64,000 nt of DNA from an uncultured Arenicella sp. (GCA_938045295.1 CALINO010000018.1:1-64000); one strand, 5' to 3'; shown: positions 37,219 to 47,214, counted from the first letter of the stretch. Translations and numbers: made by a program. Notes: a model not told the origin generated them from the sequence alone.

Positions 37219-38463
37219 CTACAGCGTGGTTCTGCGCAACATACGCCGAATGCCATTTAAAAATCGCCAGCCCACGGAATTGCTCATTAAGCCAACTTTG
37301 CCTTCAAGATTGCTTGAGTGTGATTCTAGCTGAGTGATTTGAGCCTTTAAATGCTCGATCAACTTAGCATCAATCTGACGCATTTCGCCCACCTCTTGTT
37401 CCTCAGAAACAAGGCTATACTGATGCTCAGGTTGGTCAAACTGGCTTAATACTGGCGTCGCCATTTTTTCCATGCGTTGTTTATCGTTACCCAACAACCA
37501 TAAAAATGAATTGCTGTGTTCAGCAACCGTTTGCGCATTAATCACCGTTTGCCATAAGCGCCATTCGTTGGAACCTAAATTGAACGCCGATGAGTAATCA
37601 CGTGATTGAATATTTTTTAACGCCTTGATCGCCACTTCAGCGTCACACTGCTGGCTAAAAACCACCGTCGGTATTTTGTAGTCAGGAAATGGTAATAACA
37701 GTTCTGAATGCGTGAAATTGGCCTTTTCTATTTGCGCTAACCACTCCTGGTGACTGTAGGTTCGAATGCCGGTTGAACTGGGGTAATCGTCCAAACCAAT
37801 GAATGGTGTTGCGTAATGATCTTCGTTTGCGCCTAAGGCGTATTTCATGCCTAAACGGTTTTCAATGGCAACCAACACCACGCCATCAGTCTTACACGCA
37901 CGCTGCCCCATTTTAAGCAGTTCATTAACCGCCTCTTGATCTGTTTTAGCACTAGAAAAGCGGCCCGCGTATTCGGTAACTCCAACGAACAAAACTAAAT
38001 CGTATTCGCCTTCAGGCACCTCGATGTCATTGAAGTTGGCAGTACTGATTTGTACGTTGTCTAAATCACGGCAACGCAATTTAGCCAAGGATGCACGCAC
38101 CGGTGAACCTTCAACCGCATCTACTGTAACATTGGGCTGCTCACCTAAATAACGAGTAATTGAGCCGCAGCCACACCCTAATTCCAGCACGCGAAATACC
38201 CCATCAAGGTTAATCGCACGCAACAGATTAGCTCGAGTGCTCGACAAGTGATACTCGGTCGGCCAATCAACAATGTGCTTTTGCAACTCATCAGAACTGC
38301 TTGATAAGTCTTTTGCATTTTCAAGAATGCTCATCAACGCACGTTCAGACTCTTCGCCATCAGAGTAATTGAACGGACGAATCTCATCTTTGGCTTGAAA
38401 AACACCTTGCTCGTTCAGAGAAAACCCATTTTGTTGTGCAATGGTGGCTATTGTTTGGCTCAT
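37219..38463 (-). CDS. SAM-dependent methyltransferase with C-terminal coiled coil
   Basis: A 414-aa class I methyltransferase. The SAM motif is VLELGCGCGSITRYL, with the acidic VEGSP and a DLVLFVGVTEYAG motif after it. A C-terminal amphipathic stretch (LIEHLKAQITQLESHSSNLEG) looks like a short coiled coil, followed by a basic, hydrophobic tail. It lies directly after wzt (1-bp spacing). In WbdD systems a methyltransferase caps the glycan and a coiled coil sets its length, and Wzt recognises the cap; the same is possible here but not shown. No kinase domain is present. Confidence 0.8.
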   Translation of the reverse strand: MSQTIATIAQQNGFSLNEQGVFQAKDEIRPFNYSDGEESERALMSILENAKDLSSSSDELQKHIVDWPTEYHLSSTRANLLRAINLDGVFRVLELGCGCGSITRYLGEQPNVTVDAVEGSPVRASLAKLRCRDLDNVQISTANFNDIEVPEGEYDLVLFVGVTEYAGRFSSAKTDQEAVNELLKMGQRACKTDGVVLVAIENRLGMKYALGANEDHYATPFIGLDDYPSSTGIRTYSHQEWLAQIEKANFTHSELLLPFPDYKIPTVVFSQQCDAEVAIKALKNIQSRDYSSAFNLGSNEWRLWQTVINAQTVAEHSNSFLWLLGNDKQRMEKMATPVLSQFDQPEHQYSLVSEEQEVGEMRQIDAKLIEHLKAQITQLESHSSNLEGKVGLMSNSVGWRFLNGIRRMLRRTTL

Positions 38464-39852
38464 TTACAGTACGTCTCTCTGGCCGGTTGAGTGCTCAATG
38501 ATGTTTAAATCGCCTTCAAGGTCGACCACACCAAACGCTTCTTGGGTTTCACTTACATGCAGGTGAATCATGTCGTAGCGGCGATCAATGGCCACATTGT
38601 CTTTTACCTGATGGTCTTGCGCTACGCCCAAGGAAATAAAGTAATCGCCCGCTAATAGATTCAGCGTTAACGAAAACTCAATGGAAATTAAATCGCCGGC
38701 TCGTTGTGAGGGCTTTAAGTTACCCTTGAGTCGAGAATTGGTTCCGTAGATTTGATTTCCGTCATTCATTTTTACCGTAATGCCGTAAATCAAATCGTCA
38801 ATATCATGCTCAAATAAGACAGACGCACGAATTTTTATCTGGTCTCCGCGCTGCACCAAACCGTTAGTAATGGCGCCATTTTGCAACACTTGGTAGTGGC
38901 ATATTTTGGCGCGCGCATCACCCCAACGATGCTCGTTGGCATTATACGTTGGTTGCGTAGTGCAGTTATCGATGGTGGGGTCAAAATCAACCGCATAATC
39001 ACCGGCTTCAATAGCAACGGGCTGATCCACCACCACATCTGAGTCAAACATCATTTCTAAATATGCTTGAACCACTTGTTTCGGTGAGCCCGTCATTTTC
39101 AGCTCGCCTTCGTCAAGCATGATTGCTCGGTCGCAATATTTGAGCACGCTTTCGGTGGAATGCGTTACAAATAAAATAGACACGCCCTGCTCTTTTAATT
39201 GTTCTAAACGCCGAAAGCACTTACGTTGAAAGCGCACGTCACCCACAGCTAGGGCTTCGTCAACAATTAAAATATCGGGGTTCATATTAATCGCAACAGC
39301 AAACGCTAATCGCACAAACATACCGCTGGAATACGTCTTAACTGGCCGGTGCAAAAAGTCACCTAAGCCACAAAAGTCGACAATATCAGGTAACTTTTGA
39401 TGAAACTCGTCGCGCGTTAACCCCATTATCGAGGCGTTCAATCGGGCATTTTCCATGCCGGTGAACTCAGGGTTAAAACCCGCACCCAGCTCTAACAAAG
39501 CTGAAATGCGCCCTCGGGTTTCAAACTCGCCCGAGGTCGGCTGTAAAATACCGGCAATGATTTGTAGTAGCGTTGATTTGCCAGAACCGTTCTTACCAAC
39601 AATACCGACGGTTTCGCCTTTTTTAACTTCTAAGTCAATGCCCTTTAAAGCCCAAAACTCTTGGTAGTACTTTTTATTGCTATTAAAACTTTGCCACAAG
39701 CGGTGTATTGGCTTTTGATAGGTGTGATAACACTTTGTTACCTGAGACACACTGATCACTGGCTCATGGCCATCAAACTCTTGAGCGACTTGCGATTTAG
39801 AACCAAGTACCACACCGTCAGCACTGTCTTGGCTATGCGTGCTAGATGACAT
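38464..39852 (-). CDS. wzt: ABC polysaccharide exporter ATPase Wzt with C-terminal carbohydrate-binding domain
   Basis: The ATP-binding subunit of the glycan exporter. Start chosen at the ATG complementary to 39850-39852 (MSSSTHSQDS), which slightly overlaps the permease stop. It has Walker A GKNGSGKST, signature YSSGMFVRLAFAVA, Walker B ILIVDEALAVGD and the H-loop VTHS. From about residue 300 a beta-rich Wzt C-terminal domain of about 150 residues follows; in E. coli O9a and similar systems this domain binds the non-reducing terminal cap of the O-polysaccharide. It pairs with the permease immediately upstream. Confidence 0.93.
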   Translation of the reverse strand: MSSSTHSQDSADGVVLGSKSQVAQEFDGHEPVISVSQVTKCYHTYQKPIHRLWQSFNSNKKYYQEFWALKGIDLEVKKGETVGIVGKNGSGKSTLLQIIAGILQPTSGEFETRGRISALLELGAGFNPEFTGMENARLNASIMGLTRDEFHQKLPDIVDFCGLGDFLHRPVKTYSSGMFVRLAFAVAINMNPDILIVDEALAVGDVRFQRKCFRRLEQLKEQGVSILFVTHSTESVLKYCDRAIMLDEGELKMTGSPKQVVQAYLEMMFDSDVVVDQPVAIEAGDYAVDFDPTIDNCTTQPTYNANEHRWGDARAKICHYQVLQNGAITNGLVQRGDQIKIRASVLFEHDIDDLIYGITVKMNDGNQIYGTNSRLKGNLKPSQRAGDLISIEFSLTLNLLAGDYFISLGVAQDHQVKDNVAIDRRYDMIHLHVSETQEAFGVVDLEGDLNIIEHSTGQRDVL

Positions 39853-40633
39853 CAGCAAAGCCCTCACGCGTGCGCTTGAAAAACCATTGCCCGGCAAACA
39901 ACATCAAACAAGCGAACACCGTGTAAATACCCAAATCATGCCAATTGGGCATTTGCCCGAACAACACCACCGCTCTGAATTGTTCTACTATTACCGTGAG
40001 TGGGTTCAGCCAATACACGTACGGCTGCATGAATTCGGGAATCAAACTGAACGGGTAAACAATGGGTCCCATAAACAGTAAGACTGTCATAAAAACGCCC
40101 ATCACTTGACCTAAGTCTCTGACATACACGCCGAGCACTGAAATAAACCAAGACGCGCCCAGCAAAAATATAATGAACGGCGCTAACACAACCGGCGCCA
40201 ACACAATTGTCCAATGCAAGGTGTTACCCGTTAGCAAATAAATAGCCAACAAGATGCACAAACCTAATAGCATGTGAAATAAAGCGTTAGCCAAGCTTAC
40301 TAAACTTAAAATTTCTAATGGAAACACTACTTTTTTAACGTATTGCGAGTTGCCTGTAATCAAGCCAACGGCGCCAATCAAAACTTCGGCGAGTAAGCTG
40401 TGGCATAACAGGCCGGCAAATAGGATTAAACCGAAATCCAAATTATCTTGGCCGGCAATCCCCCATTTAGCCTTCATTACAAAGCCGAATACGAAGGTGT
40501 AAACCAGCAGCATCAAAATTGGGTATACGAACGCCCACAGAAACCCCAACTGCGACCCTCGGTAGCGCTGTTGGATGTCACGTTTTAGCATTTGTAGGAA
40601 CAAATACTTATGACTTAATAAACCTGTGAGCAT
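39842..40633 (-). CDS. wzm: ABC polysaccharide exporter permease Wzm
   Basis: A 263-aa ABC-2-type permease with about six membrane helices. KRDIQQRYRGSQLGFLWAFVYPILMLLVY is the conserved N-terminal amphipathic and first-helix region of Wzm/KpsM-like proteins. Its last codons overlap the wzt start. With Wzt it would move the Und-PP-linked glycan across the inner membrane. Confidence 0.92.
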   Translation of the reverse strand: MLTGLLSHKYLFLQMLKRDIQQRYRGSQLGFLWAFVYPILMLLVYTFVFGFVMKAKWGIAGQDNLDFGLILFAGLLCHSLLAEVLIGAVGLITGNSQYVKKVVFPLEILSLVSLANALFHMLLGLCILLAIYLLTGNTLHWTIVLAPVVLAPFIIFLLGASWFISVLGVYVRDLGQVMGVFMTVLLFMGPIVYPFSLIPEFMQPYVYWLNPLTVIVEQFRAVVLFGQMPNWHDLGIYTVFACLMLFAGQWFFKRTREGFADVI

Positions 40634-40732
40634 AGTTATTGTAATTATTATTTATCTTTTCTATTTTTAGCAGTTTTAGCGTTTGCTTGCCGCATTATTC
40701 ATCAACACAACCGCCAAAGTGTGTGCGAACAA

Positions 40733-41623
40733 TTAATCGATACCTGGGAACTGATGCTTATTGTCCAGAATCATTTTTAAATATTTTCCATAACCACTCT
40801 TTTTATACTGATCGGCCGCCTTAGCCAAGGTTTGCTCATCAATAAAACCTTGGCGATACGCGATTTCTTCCAGACACGCCACCTTTAACCCTTGACGGTT
40901 TTCAATGGTTTCAATAAACATGGAGGCTTGCAATAAAGACTCGTGTGTTCCCATATCAAGCCACGCCAAACCGCGACCAAAAACTTCCACCGACAAGTCG
41001 CCCCACTCTAAGTACTGTTTATTAACGTCGGTAATTTCTAGCTCGCCGCGCGCCGATGGTTTAATGGATTTCGCCACGTCAACCACTCGGTTATCGTAGA
41101 AATACAAGCCGGTCACCGCGTAGTTAGATTTGGGTTGCTCTGGCTTTTCTTCCAAGCTCAATGCTTGCCAGTTTTCATCAAATTCAACCACACCGTAACG
41201 CTCTGGGTCGTGCACTGGGTAAGCAAATACAGTGGCGCCCTTTTTTTGTTCGCCGGCCGATTTAAGACTCTTGCTTAGATCAGCACCGTGGAACACGTTA
41301 TCGCCCAACACCAACGCACAATTATCATTACCAATAAACTCAGACCCGATAATAAACGCCTGCGCCAAACCGTCAGGCGACGGCTGCACTGCGTAGGAAA
41401 TATTAATGCCCCATTGCGAACCGTCTTTCATCAACTGCTGAAACCGCGGTGTATCTTGAGGCGTTGAAATAATCAAAATATCTTTAATACCGGCCAGCAT
41501 CAATGACGACAACGGGTAGTAAATCATAGGCTTGTCGTACACCGGCAACAACTGCTTAGACACCGCTTGTGTGACTGGATGTAGCCGAGTGCCCGAGCCG
41601 CCCGCTAAAATAATTCCACGCAT
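40733..41623 (-). CDS. rmlA: Glucose-1-phosphate thymidylyltransferase RmlA
   Basis: RmlA makes dTDP-glucose from dTTP and glucose-1-phosphate. The 296-aa protein has the nucleotidyl signature [11 protein letters not shown] and [18 protein letters not shown], then VLGDNVFHG and [20 protein letters not shown]. The metal-binding Asp is in [13 protein letters not shown]. It lies 59 bp downstream of rmlB. No rmlC or rmlD is in the window. Confidence 0.96.
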   Translation of the reverse strand: MRGIILAGGSGTRLHPVTQAVSKQLLPVYDKPMIYYPLSSLMLAGIKDILIISTPQDTPRFQQLMKDGSQWGINISYAVQPSPDGLAQAFIIGSEFIGNDNCALVLGDNVFHGADLSKSLKSAGEQKKGATVFAYPVHDPERYGVVEFDENWQALSLEEKPEQPKSNYAVTGLYFYDNRVVDVAKSIKPSARGELEITDVNKQYLEWGDLSVEVFGRGLAWLDMGTHESLLQASMFIETIENRQGLKVACLEEIAYRQGFIDEQTLAKAADQYKKSGYGKYLKMILDNKHQFPGID

Positions 41624-41682
41624 ACTATTTACCTATTTATTCTCTAATCGGTGCTATTCATTAGCTAATTTGGCTATTTAAA

Positions 41683-42738
41683 TTAGTGGCTGCCTAAACG
41701 CCCGCCATCGTAGTCACCTGAAACTTTGGCAACCCAATCGGCGCTATCAAGGTACCACTCAATGGTTTTACGAATACCAGTTTCAAACGTTTCTTCTGGT
41801 GTCCAACCCAATTCACGCTCAATCTTCGTAGCGTCAATGGCGTAGCGTCGATCATGCCCCGGGCGGTCGGCCACGAAGGTGATTTGATCAGCGTATGATT
41901 TGCCATCTTGGCGTGGCTTAAGGTCATCTAAAATGCCACAGATGGTCTCAACCACTTCAATGTTGGTTTTTTCGTTATGCCCGCCAACGTTATAAACCTG
42001 GCCATTGTCACCGGTAGTCACAATGCGCCACAATGCTTTTACATGGTCATCCACGAATAACCAATCTCGAATATTATCGCCTTTGCCGTAAATCGGCAGC
42101 GGCTCTGCCGCCAACGCTTTTTGCACCACCAACGGAATTAATTTTTCTGGGAATTGGAAAGGACCATAATTGTTCGAACAATTAGAAATAACCACTGGCA
42201 AGTTGTAGGTCTTATTCCAAGCACGCACCAAATGGTCTGAACTCGCCTTGCTGGCTGAGTAAGGTGAGTTAGGTTTATAGCGCGTAGTTTCGGTGAACAA
42301 ACCGGTCTCGCCCAAGCTGCCATACACCTCGTCGGTGGAAATATGATGAAACTTAAACGCCTCTTTTTTCTCACCTGACAATGACTCGTAGTACTCACGC
42401 GCCACTTCCAGCAAGTTATACGTACCCACAATATTAGTTTGAATAAATTCACCCGGCCCATCGATTGAACGGTCCACGTGCGATTCGGCGGCTAAGTGCA
42501 TAATGTAGTCGGGTTGATATTGCGTTACCAATGCGCGCATGGCGTGCATATCGCTAATGTCATCCTGATGAAAATGGTGTCGGTCACTGGCATCAGCACC
42601 ACCCAGAGACAACAAGCTGCCCGCGTAAGTTAACTTGTCTACATTGATTACCGTATGCTCAGTGCTGTTAATTAAGTACCGCACTAACGCCGAGCCAATA
42701 AAGCCGGCACCGCCGGTAAGAAGAACTGTTTTATTCAT
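41683..42738 (-). CDS. rmlB: dTDP-glucose 4,6-dehydratase RmlB
   Basis: RmlB converts dTDP-glucose to dTDP-4-keto-6-deoxyglucose. The 351-aa extended SDR has [27 protein letters not shown] with the Thr-Asp-Glu catalytic trio, and [15 protein letters not shown] with YxxxK. It is the first biosynthetic gene after the regulator (38 bp). The product can become L-rhamnose through RmlC/RmlD, which must be encoded elsewhere, or another deoxysugar. Confidence 0.96.
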   Translation of the reverse strand: MNKTVLLTGGAGFIGSALVRYLINSTEHTVINVDKLTYAGSLLSLGGADASDRHHFHQDDISDMHAMRALVTQYQPDYIMHLAAESHVDRSIDGPGEFIQTNIVGTYNLLEVAREYYESLSGEKKEAFKFHHISTDEVYGSLGETGLFTETTRYKPNSPYSASKASSDHLVRAWNKTYNLPVVISNCSNNYGPFQFPEKLIPLVVQKALAAEPLPIYGKGDNIRDWLFVDDHVKALWRIVTTGDNGQVYNVGGHNEKTNIEVVETICGILDDLKPRQDGKSYADQITFVADRPGHDRRYAIDATKIERELGWTPEETFETGIRKTIEWYLDSADWVAKVSGDYDGGRLGSH

Positions 42739-42776
42739 TTTTTAAATTTCTCACGTTCAATCTAAGAACACACTCT

Positions 42777-43469
42777 TCAAGCAAAAGGTTCATCCGCCCC
42801 TTCTGGGGTGCGAAACTTCATGGTTAGCAACATTGGTGGCATCACAATGATGTCGCTCGCAAGTTGTTGTTCAACATCAAATAATAACTCCGCGGTTTGT
42901 TCCATCGAGGTCAACACAACCACGTCAAATTCATCGTGCTCAGGCAACACGTCAATCACTGGCACACCAAAAAAGTCATTGTTTGGCGTGGCCGCATCAG
43001 CCGTATCAGACCGAGGCTGATAAATACCCGTAACTGACAAGCCCAATTGCTGGGCGCGCATTAAAGCAATCTCTGTTAAGTCTGACAAGCCTATAAACAC
43101 CAAACGTTGCTTTTGTTGTTCAGCCAAACGTTGCAATAACTGCGTGTACTCTTCACCGGCCTGACGAAACAGCGTGAATGAGGTGGCGAAAAAATCGGCG
43201 GTCAGCCGCGCTTTTTCAGCAAAACCATTGGGCGTTAGGTAATACAAATAGCGATTAGCGGGGGCTGTGGACATTTTAATCCACCCTTTTTTAACGCAGC
43301 GCTTAAGGTATGAGTTTGCCAAACCAAGAGCCACTCCCATTTGCTGAGCCAAATGACGCTGACTGATGTCGTCACGCCGCTCAATGGCTTGCAATAACTC
43401 AAGCGTCAGCTGACTTTCTTTGTCGACTGAGCTGATTTGCAGTTTGTCTGTTTTAGCGGGAGTGTTCAT
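42777..43469 (-). CDS. MarR-EPS-type regulator with C-terminal Rossmann-like domain
   Basis: A 230-aa probable local regulator of the polysaccharide operon. The N-terminal winged helix (LLQAIERRDDISQRHLAQQMGVAL, then NSYLKRCVKKGWIK and YLTPNGFAEKARLT) matches the EPS-associated MarR-like family that precedes many exopolysaccharide loci. That family is normally about 100 aa. Here a second domain of about 110 residues follows (RLVFIGLSDLTEIALMRAQQLGL, then FDVVVLTSMEQT), resembling a nucleotide- or CoA-binding Rossmann fold. This could bind a nucleotide-sugar or similar signal. It is transcribed with rmlB downstream. Confidence 0.8.
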   Translation of the reverse strand: MNTPAKTDKLQISSVDKESQLTLELLQAIERRDDISQRHLAQQMGVALGLANSYLKRCVKKGWIKMSTAPANRYLYYLTPNGFAEKARLTADFFATSFTLFRQAGEEYTQLLQRLAEQQKQRLVFIGLSDLTEIALMRAQQLGLSVTGIYQPRSDTADAATPNNDFFGVPVIDVLPEHDEFDVVVLTSMEQTAELLFDVEQQLASDIIVMPPMLLTMKFRTPEGADEPFA

Positions 43470-43566
43470 GCGGTGAACACTATAGTTAGTTATTCACTGT
43501 TCGTCAAAAATAAAAGCAATAAATGCTCACAAGGCACTTTATCTGCTTTTGGTTTTTGCCTGGCGA

Positions 43567-43595
43567 CTGTCATACAACCATCATCAAACCATAAC
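43567..43595 (+). promoter_or_regulatory. Candidate Pho box (PhoB binding site)
   Basis: Three 7-bp direct repeats are spaced by 4 bp: CTGTCAT (43567-43573), CCATCAT (43578-43584) and CCATAAC (43589-43595). The first is identical to the PhoB half-site consensus CTGTCAT; the next two are degenerate. The 11-bp periodicity is that of Pho boxes. A possible -10, TAACAT, lies at 43603-43608, and the downstream ATG is at 43650. It is read as controlling the acyltransferase/PHP-GT operon. Confidence 0.6.
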
Positions 43596-43649
43596 GGTTC
43601 AGTAACATAGCCAGCCTACTCTCTGCAAAACAGACAGACGGAGAAAAAA

Positions 43650-44660
43650 ATGAACAGTGCCGAGCTAGAAATACTCGACATAACAGCGCCTCTAGGAAGA
43701 GTTAAATACATGGCTGCGCGCCTCAAGTACACGCATCAGTATCGTAAAAGTGCGGCCGAATTAAAGGCAAAGATGGTGGCTTTTCCTGAGCCAAAACGAC
43801 GTTTAGCCAAAGAATTGAAGCAATCAAAACGCCTTGGAGCAACCCCCGATGGTAAGCATATTTATTTGTTCGACTATAGTCTTAACTCTAGTGTTATTCG
43901 AGAACTAGGCCGCCTACGCGAACTTTCGTTTAGAAGTGTTGGTGAAGGCACGCATAAACTGCGAGACATTGATAAGTACGACAAAACCTATCGCCATATC
44001 GTTTTGTGGGATGACACGGAACAAGAAATTGTAGGCGCTTACCGCATTGGTGAAGCCTTCCGCTTAATAAAAAATGACGGTGCGCATGCGCTTTATACCA
44101 ATGAGCTGTTTGAATTCAAATCACAGTTTGATGATATTTTTCCTTTTGCAATAGAATTAGGTCGCAGCTTCATTCAACCCAAATACTGGACAAAACGCGG
44201 GCTGGATTACCTTTGGCAAGGCATTGGTGGTTATTTAAAAACACACCCTCAGGTTCGTTACTTGTTTGGAGCCGTGAGCATTTCTAATGATTACCCAGAG
44301 CTGGCCAAACAGCAAATTGCCGGCTTCTATCAACATTTTTACCAACCTTGCAATGCCAACAATATGGCCACGGCAAGAATGCCCTATCGATTAAACCGCA
44401 GCGTTATTGAAAACTATCGCAGCCTAAGCGTAGCGCAAGCCTCAAGACAGCTAAAACGCGCACTGAATCAACAAGGAGTGGTGCTGCCCACGCTGTACAA
44501 ACATTATTCAGAGTTGTGCGAGCCACAAGGCGTTAATTTTGTCGGTTTCAATGTTGACCCTGATTTTTCTTTTTGTGTTGATGGGCTTATTTTAGTGGAC
44601 TTGAATCACATAAAAGAAAATAAAAAACGCCGCTACCTAACACCCGACAGCACCGCATAA
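43650..44660 (+). CDS. GNAT-fold N-acyltransferase, OlsB/COG3176-like
   Basis: A 336-aa acyltransferase of the group that includes OlsB (acyl-ACP:ornithine N-acyltransferase, first step of ornithine lipid synthesis) and the acyltransferase halves of OlsF-type proteins. The signature is LSFRSVGEGT followed by RDIDKYDKTYRHIVLWD, then IVGAYRIGEA, FAIELGRSFIQPKYW and YLFGAVSIS. It has a GGAG ribosome binding site and lies 55 bp after the candidate Pho box. It is the first gene of a three-gene run with the PHP-GT fusion and a histidine phosphatase. The amino-acid acceptor is not known. Confidence 0.8.
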   Translation: MNSAELEILDITAPLGRVKYMAARLKYTHQYRKSAAELKAKMVAFPEPKRRLAKELKQSKRLGATPDGKHIYLFDYSLNSSVIRELGRLRELSFRSVGEGTHKLRDIDKYDKTYRHIVLWDDTEQEIVGAYRIGEAFRLIKNDGAHALYTNELFEFKSQFDDIFPFAIELGRSFIQPKYWTKRGLDYLWQGIGGYLKTHPQVRYLFGAVSISNDYPELAKQQIAGFYQHFYQPCNANNMATARMPYRLNRSVIENYRSLSVAQASRQLKRALNQQGVVLPTLYKHYSELCEPQGVNFVGFNVDPDFSFCVDGLILVDLNHIKENKKRRYLTPDSTA

Positions 44661-44694
44661 AACTCAACTAATATCGCTGAAGAGCACAACCGTT

Positions 44695-47184
44695 ATGGCC
44701 AAAGCCGACCTTCATGTACATTCTAAGTACTCAGACCATCCCAGCACTTGGGGGCACAAGGTTTATAATTCACCTGAAAGCTTCACCGACCCCGAAGCGG
44801 TGTACCAACAAGCCAAACAGCGAGGCATGGATTTTGTCACGCTAACAGATCATGACGATATTCGTGGCGCTATTGAGTTGCACAACAACCACCCTGAAGA
44901 CACGTTCATTTCATGCGAAGTCACTACCTTTTTTCCTGAAGACAACTGCAAAATTCACATATTGGTTTATGGCATTAGCGCAGAGCAATACCATGAGATC
45001 ATGCAAATACGCTTTAATATTTATTCACTGCGTGACTATATAGTTGAACATGATTTGGCATACTCAGTGGCACACGCCACCTACGACCAAGACGGTAAAT
45101 TAACCTTTGAACACATCGAAAAATTAGTGGTTCTGTTTGACGTATTTGAGATTATCAACGGCGGGTCTGATGCGCAAAACAACTTACTGTTACATCAATA
45201 TTTACAGAGTTTGGACCAAGCCACACTTGAGCACTTACAAGGCAAGCACAACCTAAAACCACTGAGTGCCGACCCGTGGGCAAAAGGCTTTACGGGTGGC
45301 TCAGACGATCATTGCGGCATCTTGATCGGCAGCGCTTTTACTCAAAGTTTGAGCGACAGCCCAGACACATTCTTACAATCCATTAAAGATAAAAAAAGCC
45401 TCGGCAACGGCATGCACGGCAGCTTTGAAGCGTACGCAACGGGCGTCATCAAACACGTGCATGATTACCGTTTAAACCGTGACAGCAAATACGCCAAGTC
45501 AAAAATGAATGACTTCTTAGAGTTGTTTTTTAATGGCCGAGAAGGCAACTTAATTAAGCGCTTCAAAAAAAGCCAATCTCTGCGTTATTTAAAAAAGAAA
45601 AACAGCAAAACCCACAAAGCACTGCACCGCTTACTAAAGCAAATCAACGAAGACGCTGAGCACGACATTGCCAGTAAAATCCCCAACGCTTACGCACACA
45701 TCAACACCTTACACGATGAAATGTTTCGCTCGGTCGTTACATCCATCACAAAACACATGCCTCGGGGCGATATTTTCAAAGGTTTTCAGAGCTTATCAGC
45801 GGTTTTCCCCATAGCGTTATTAGCCGCTCCGTTCATTGGCTCAATGCGTCACCAAGTTTTAAAGTCGCACATCAAACGCCCGCTCATCGAAGGCACCAAA
45901 CAAAACTACACCGAAAAAGCCTTGTGGTTTACTGACACCATTGATGACTTGAACGGTGTTTCCATTACGTTGCACCAACTGGCCAAACACAGCCTTGAAC
46001 ATGGCTATCAACTCAAGTTAGTGACCTGCGTCAACCCAGATACAGTAAGCACTCCCCTGCCAAGCAATAACCTAAATTTCATGCCAATTGAAGAAGTGGA
46101 AATACCGGGTTACGAGCAACAAAAAGTGGGGTTTCCGTCGTTGTTTGCAATGATGCGCAAAATTACGCTTGAGCAACCCGACCAAATCATTATTTCCACA
46201 CCCGGGCCGGTGGGGCTGGGTGCCATGTTGTGCGCAAAATTGATGGATTTGCCGGTAAAAACCATCTACCACACCGATTTTGCCGAACAAATAATGCGCA
46301 TGACTAACGAACCCACACTGGCACGCAGCGCCGACTATCTGGTTAATGCATTCTATCAACAGTCCGACCAAGTTTTTGTGCCAAGCAAAGCGTACATTGA
46401 CAAGCTCAGTGCCGGGGGTTTAGAACCAAGCAAATTAGCCATTTTCCCTAGAGGCTTAGATCTTGAGCTTTATTCCCCACAACCCAATAGCAACAACCTA
46501 CCACAGCATGATTTGAGCACACCGGCAAACTCCATGCTTACAGGCAAACACCTTGAAGGCGACTTTACATTACTGTTTGCTGGGCGCATTTCAGAGGACA
46601 AAAATTTATCACTGCTCAGTAAAATTGCCAGCCAGCTGCATCAACAACACCCTCAGGCATTTAATCTAGTCATTGCCGGTGACGGGCCAGACTTAGACAC
46701 ATTAAAAGCAACCCTATCACCGCTCGTCAATGTGTATTTTACCGGCCGGTTGGAGCCTCAAGAGTTGGTTGATTGGTATCGCTCTGCTGATCTGTTTTTG
46801 TTTCCAAGTCATACCGACACCTTTGGTATGGTGATACTCGAGGCACAGGCTTGTGGCGTGCCTTGCTTAGTCACCAACACCGGCGGGCCTAAAGAAATCA
46901 TCAAACCGTCGGTCACCGGAGAAGTGTTGCTTACCGACAACCCTGCTGACTGGGTAGCTCACATTAAGCGTTACCGTGACATAAAGCGTAATCAACCTGA
47001 GAAGTTCGCGCATATTAAGCAGCAGTGCCATGAACACGTGCACCAACACAACAACTGGCAACCGGTGTTTGATGCGGTGTTAGGTGACGGCTGTTTATTG
47101 CCTAAAAAGCAAATTAACACCAACACAACAACCCACGGCTCAGCACCAGAGCACACACCGCCCCATAAAAAAGTGGCGGCGTAA
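44695..47184 (+). CDS. PHP-domain phosphoesterase fused to GT4 glycosyltransferase
   Basis: An 829-aa cytosolic fusion. Residues 1 to about 280 are a PHP metal-dependent phosphoesterase with intact ligands: DLHVHSKYSDHP, LTDHDD, a CEV glutamate, AHATYD and GGSDDHCG. A helical linker reaches about 395. Residues about 400-805 form a GT-B fold GT4 transferase: LWFTDTIDDLNGVSITLHQLA, LFAGRISEDKNLSLL, VIAGDGPDLDTL, and DTFGMVILEAQACGVPCLV. GT4 enzymes of similar form glycosylate diacylglycerol or phosphatidylinositol-type acceptors. Joined to a phosphoesterase, it could dephosphorylate and then glycosylate one substrate. It lies 34 bp after the acyltransferase. The substrate is unproven. Confidence 0.85.
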   Translation: MAKADLHVHSKYSDHPSTWGHKVYNSPESFTDPEAVYQQAKQRGMDFVTLTDHDDIRGAIELHNNHPEDTFISCEVTTFFPEDNCKIHILVYGISAEQYHEIMQIRFNIYSLRDYIVEHDLAYSVAHATYDQDGKLTFEHIEKLVVLFDVFEIINGGSDAQNNLLLHQYLQSLDQATLEHLQGKHNLKPLSADPWAKGFTGGSDDHCGILIGSAFTQSLSDSPDTFLQSIKDKKSLGNGMHGSFEAYATGVIKHVHDYRLNRDSKYAKSKMNDFLELFFNGREGNLIKRFKKSQSLRYLKKKNSKTHKALHRLLKQINEDAEHDIASKIPNAYAHINTLHDEMFRSVVTSITKHMPRGDIFKGFQSLSAVFPIALLAAPFIGSMRHQVLKSHIKRPLIEGTKQNYTEKALWFTDTIDDLNGVSITLHQLAKHSLEHGYQLKLVTCVNPDTVSTPLPSNNLNFMPIEEVEIPGYEQQKVGFPSLFAMMRKITLEQPDQIIISTPGPVGLGAMLCAKLMDLPVKTIYHTDFAEQIMRMTNEPTLARSADYLVNAFYQQSDQVFVPSKAYIDKLSAGGLEPSKLAIFPRGLDLELYSPQPNSNNLPQHDLSTPANSMLTGKHLEGDFTLLFAGRISEDKNLSLLSKIASQLHQQHPQAFNLVIAGDGPDLDTLKATLSPLVNVYFTGRLEPQELVDWYRSADLFLFPSHTDTFGMVILEAQACGVPCLVTNTGGPKEIIKPSVTGEVLLTDNPADWVAHIKRYRDIKRNQPEKFAHIKQQCHEHVHQHNNWQPVFDAVLGDGCLLPKKQINTNTTTHGSAPEHTPPHKKVAA

Positions 47185-47214
47185 AATATTCACTTATTTA
47201 ATAGATAAAACCCA

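Noticed and set aside
28286-43469. Wzx/Wzy-dependent polysaccharide locus
   Set aside because: No flippase or polymerase is present; an ABC exporter (Wzm/Wzt) is.
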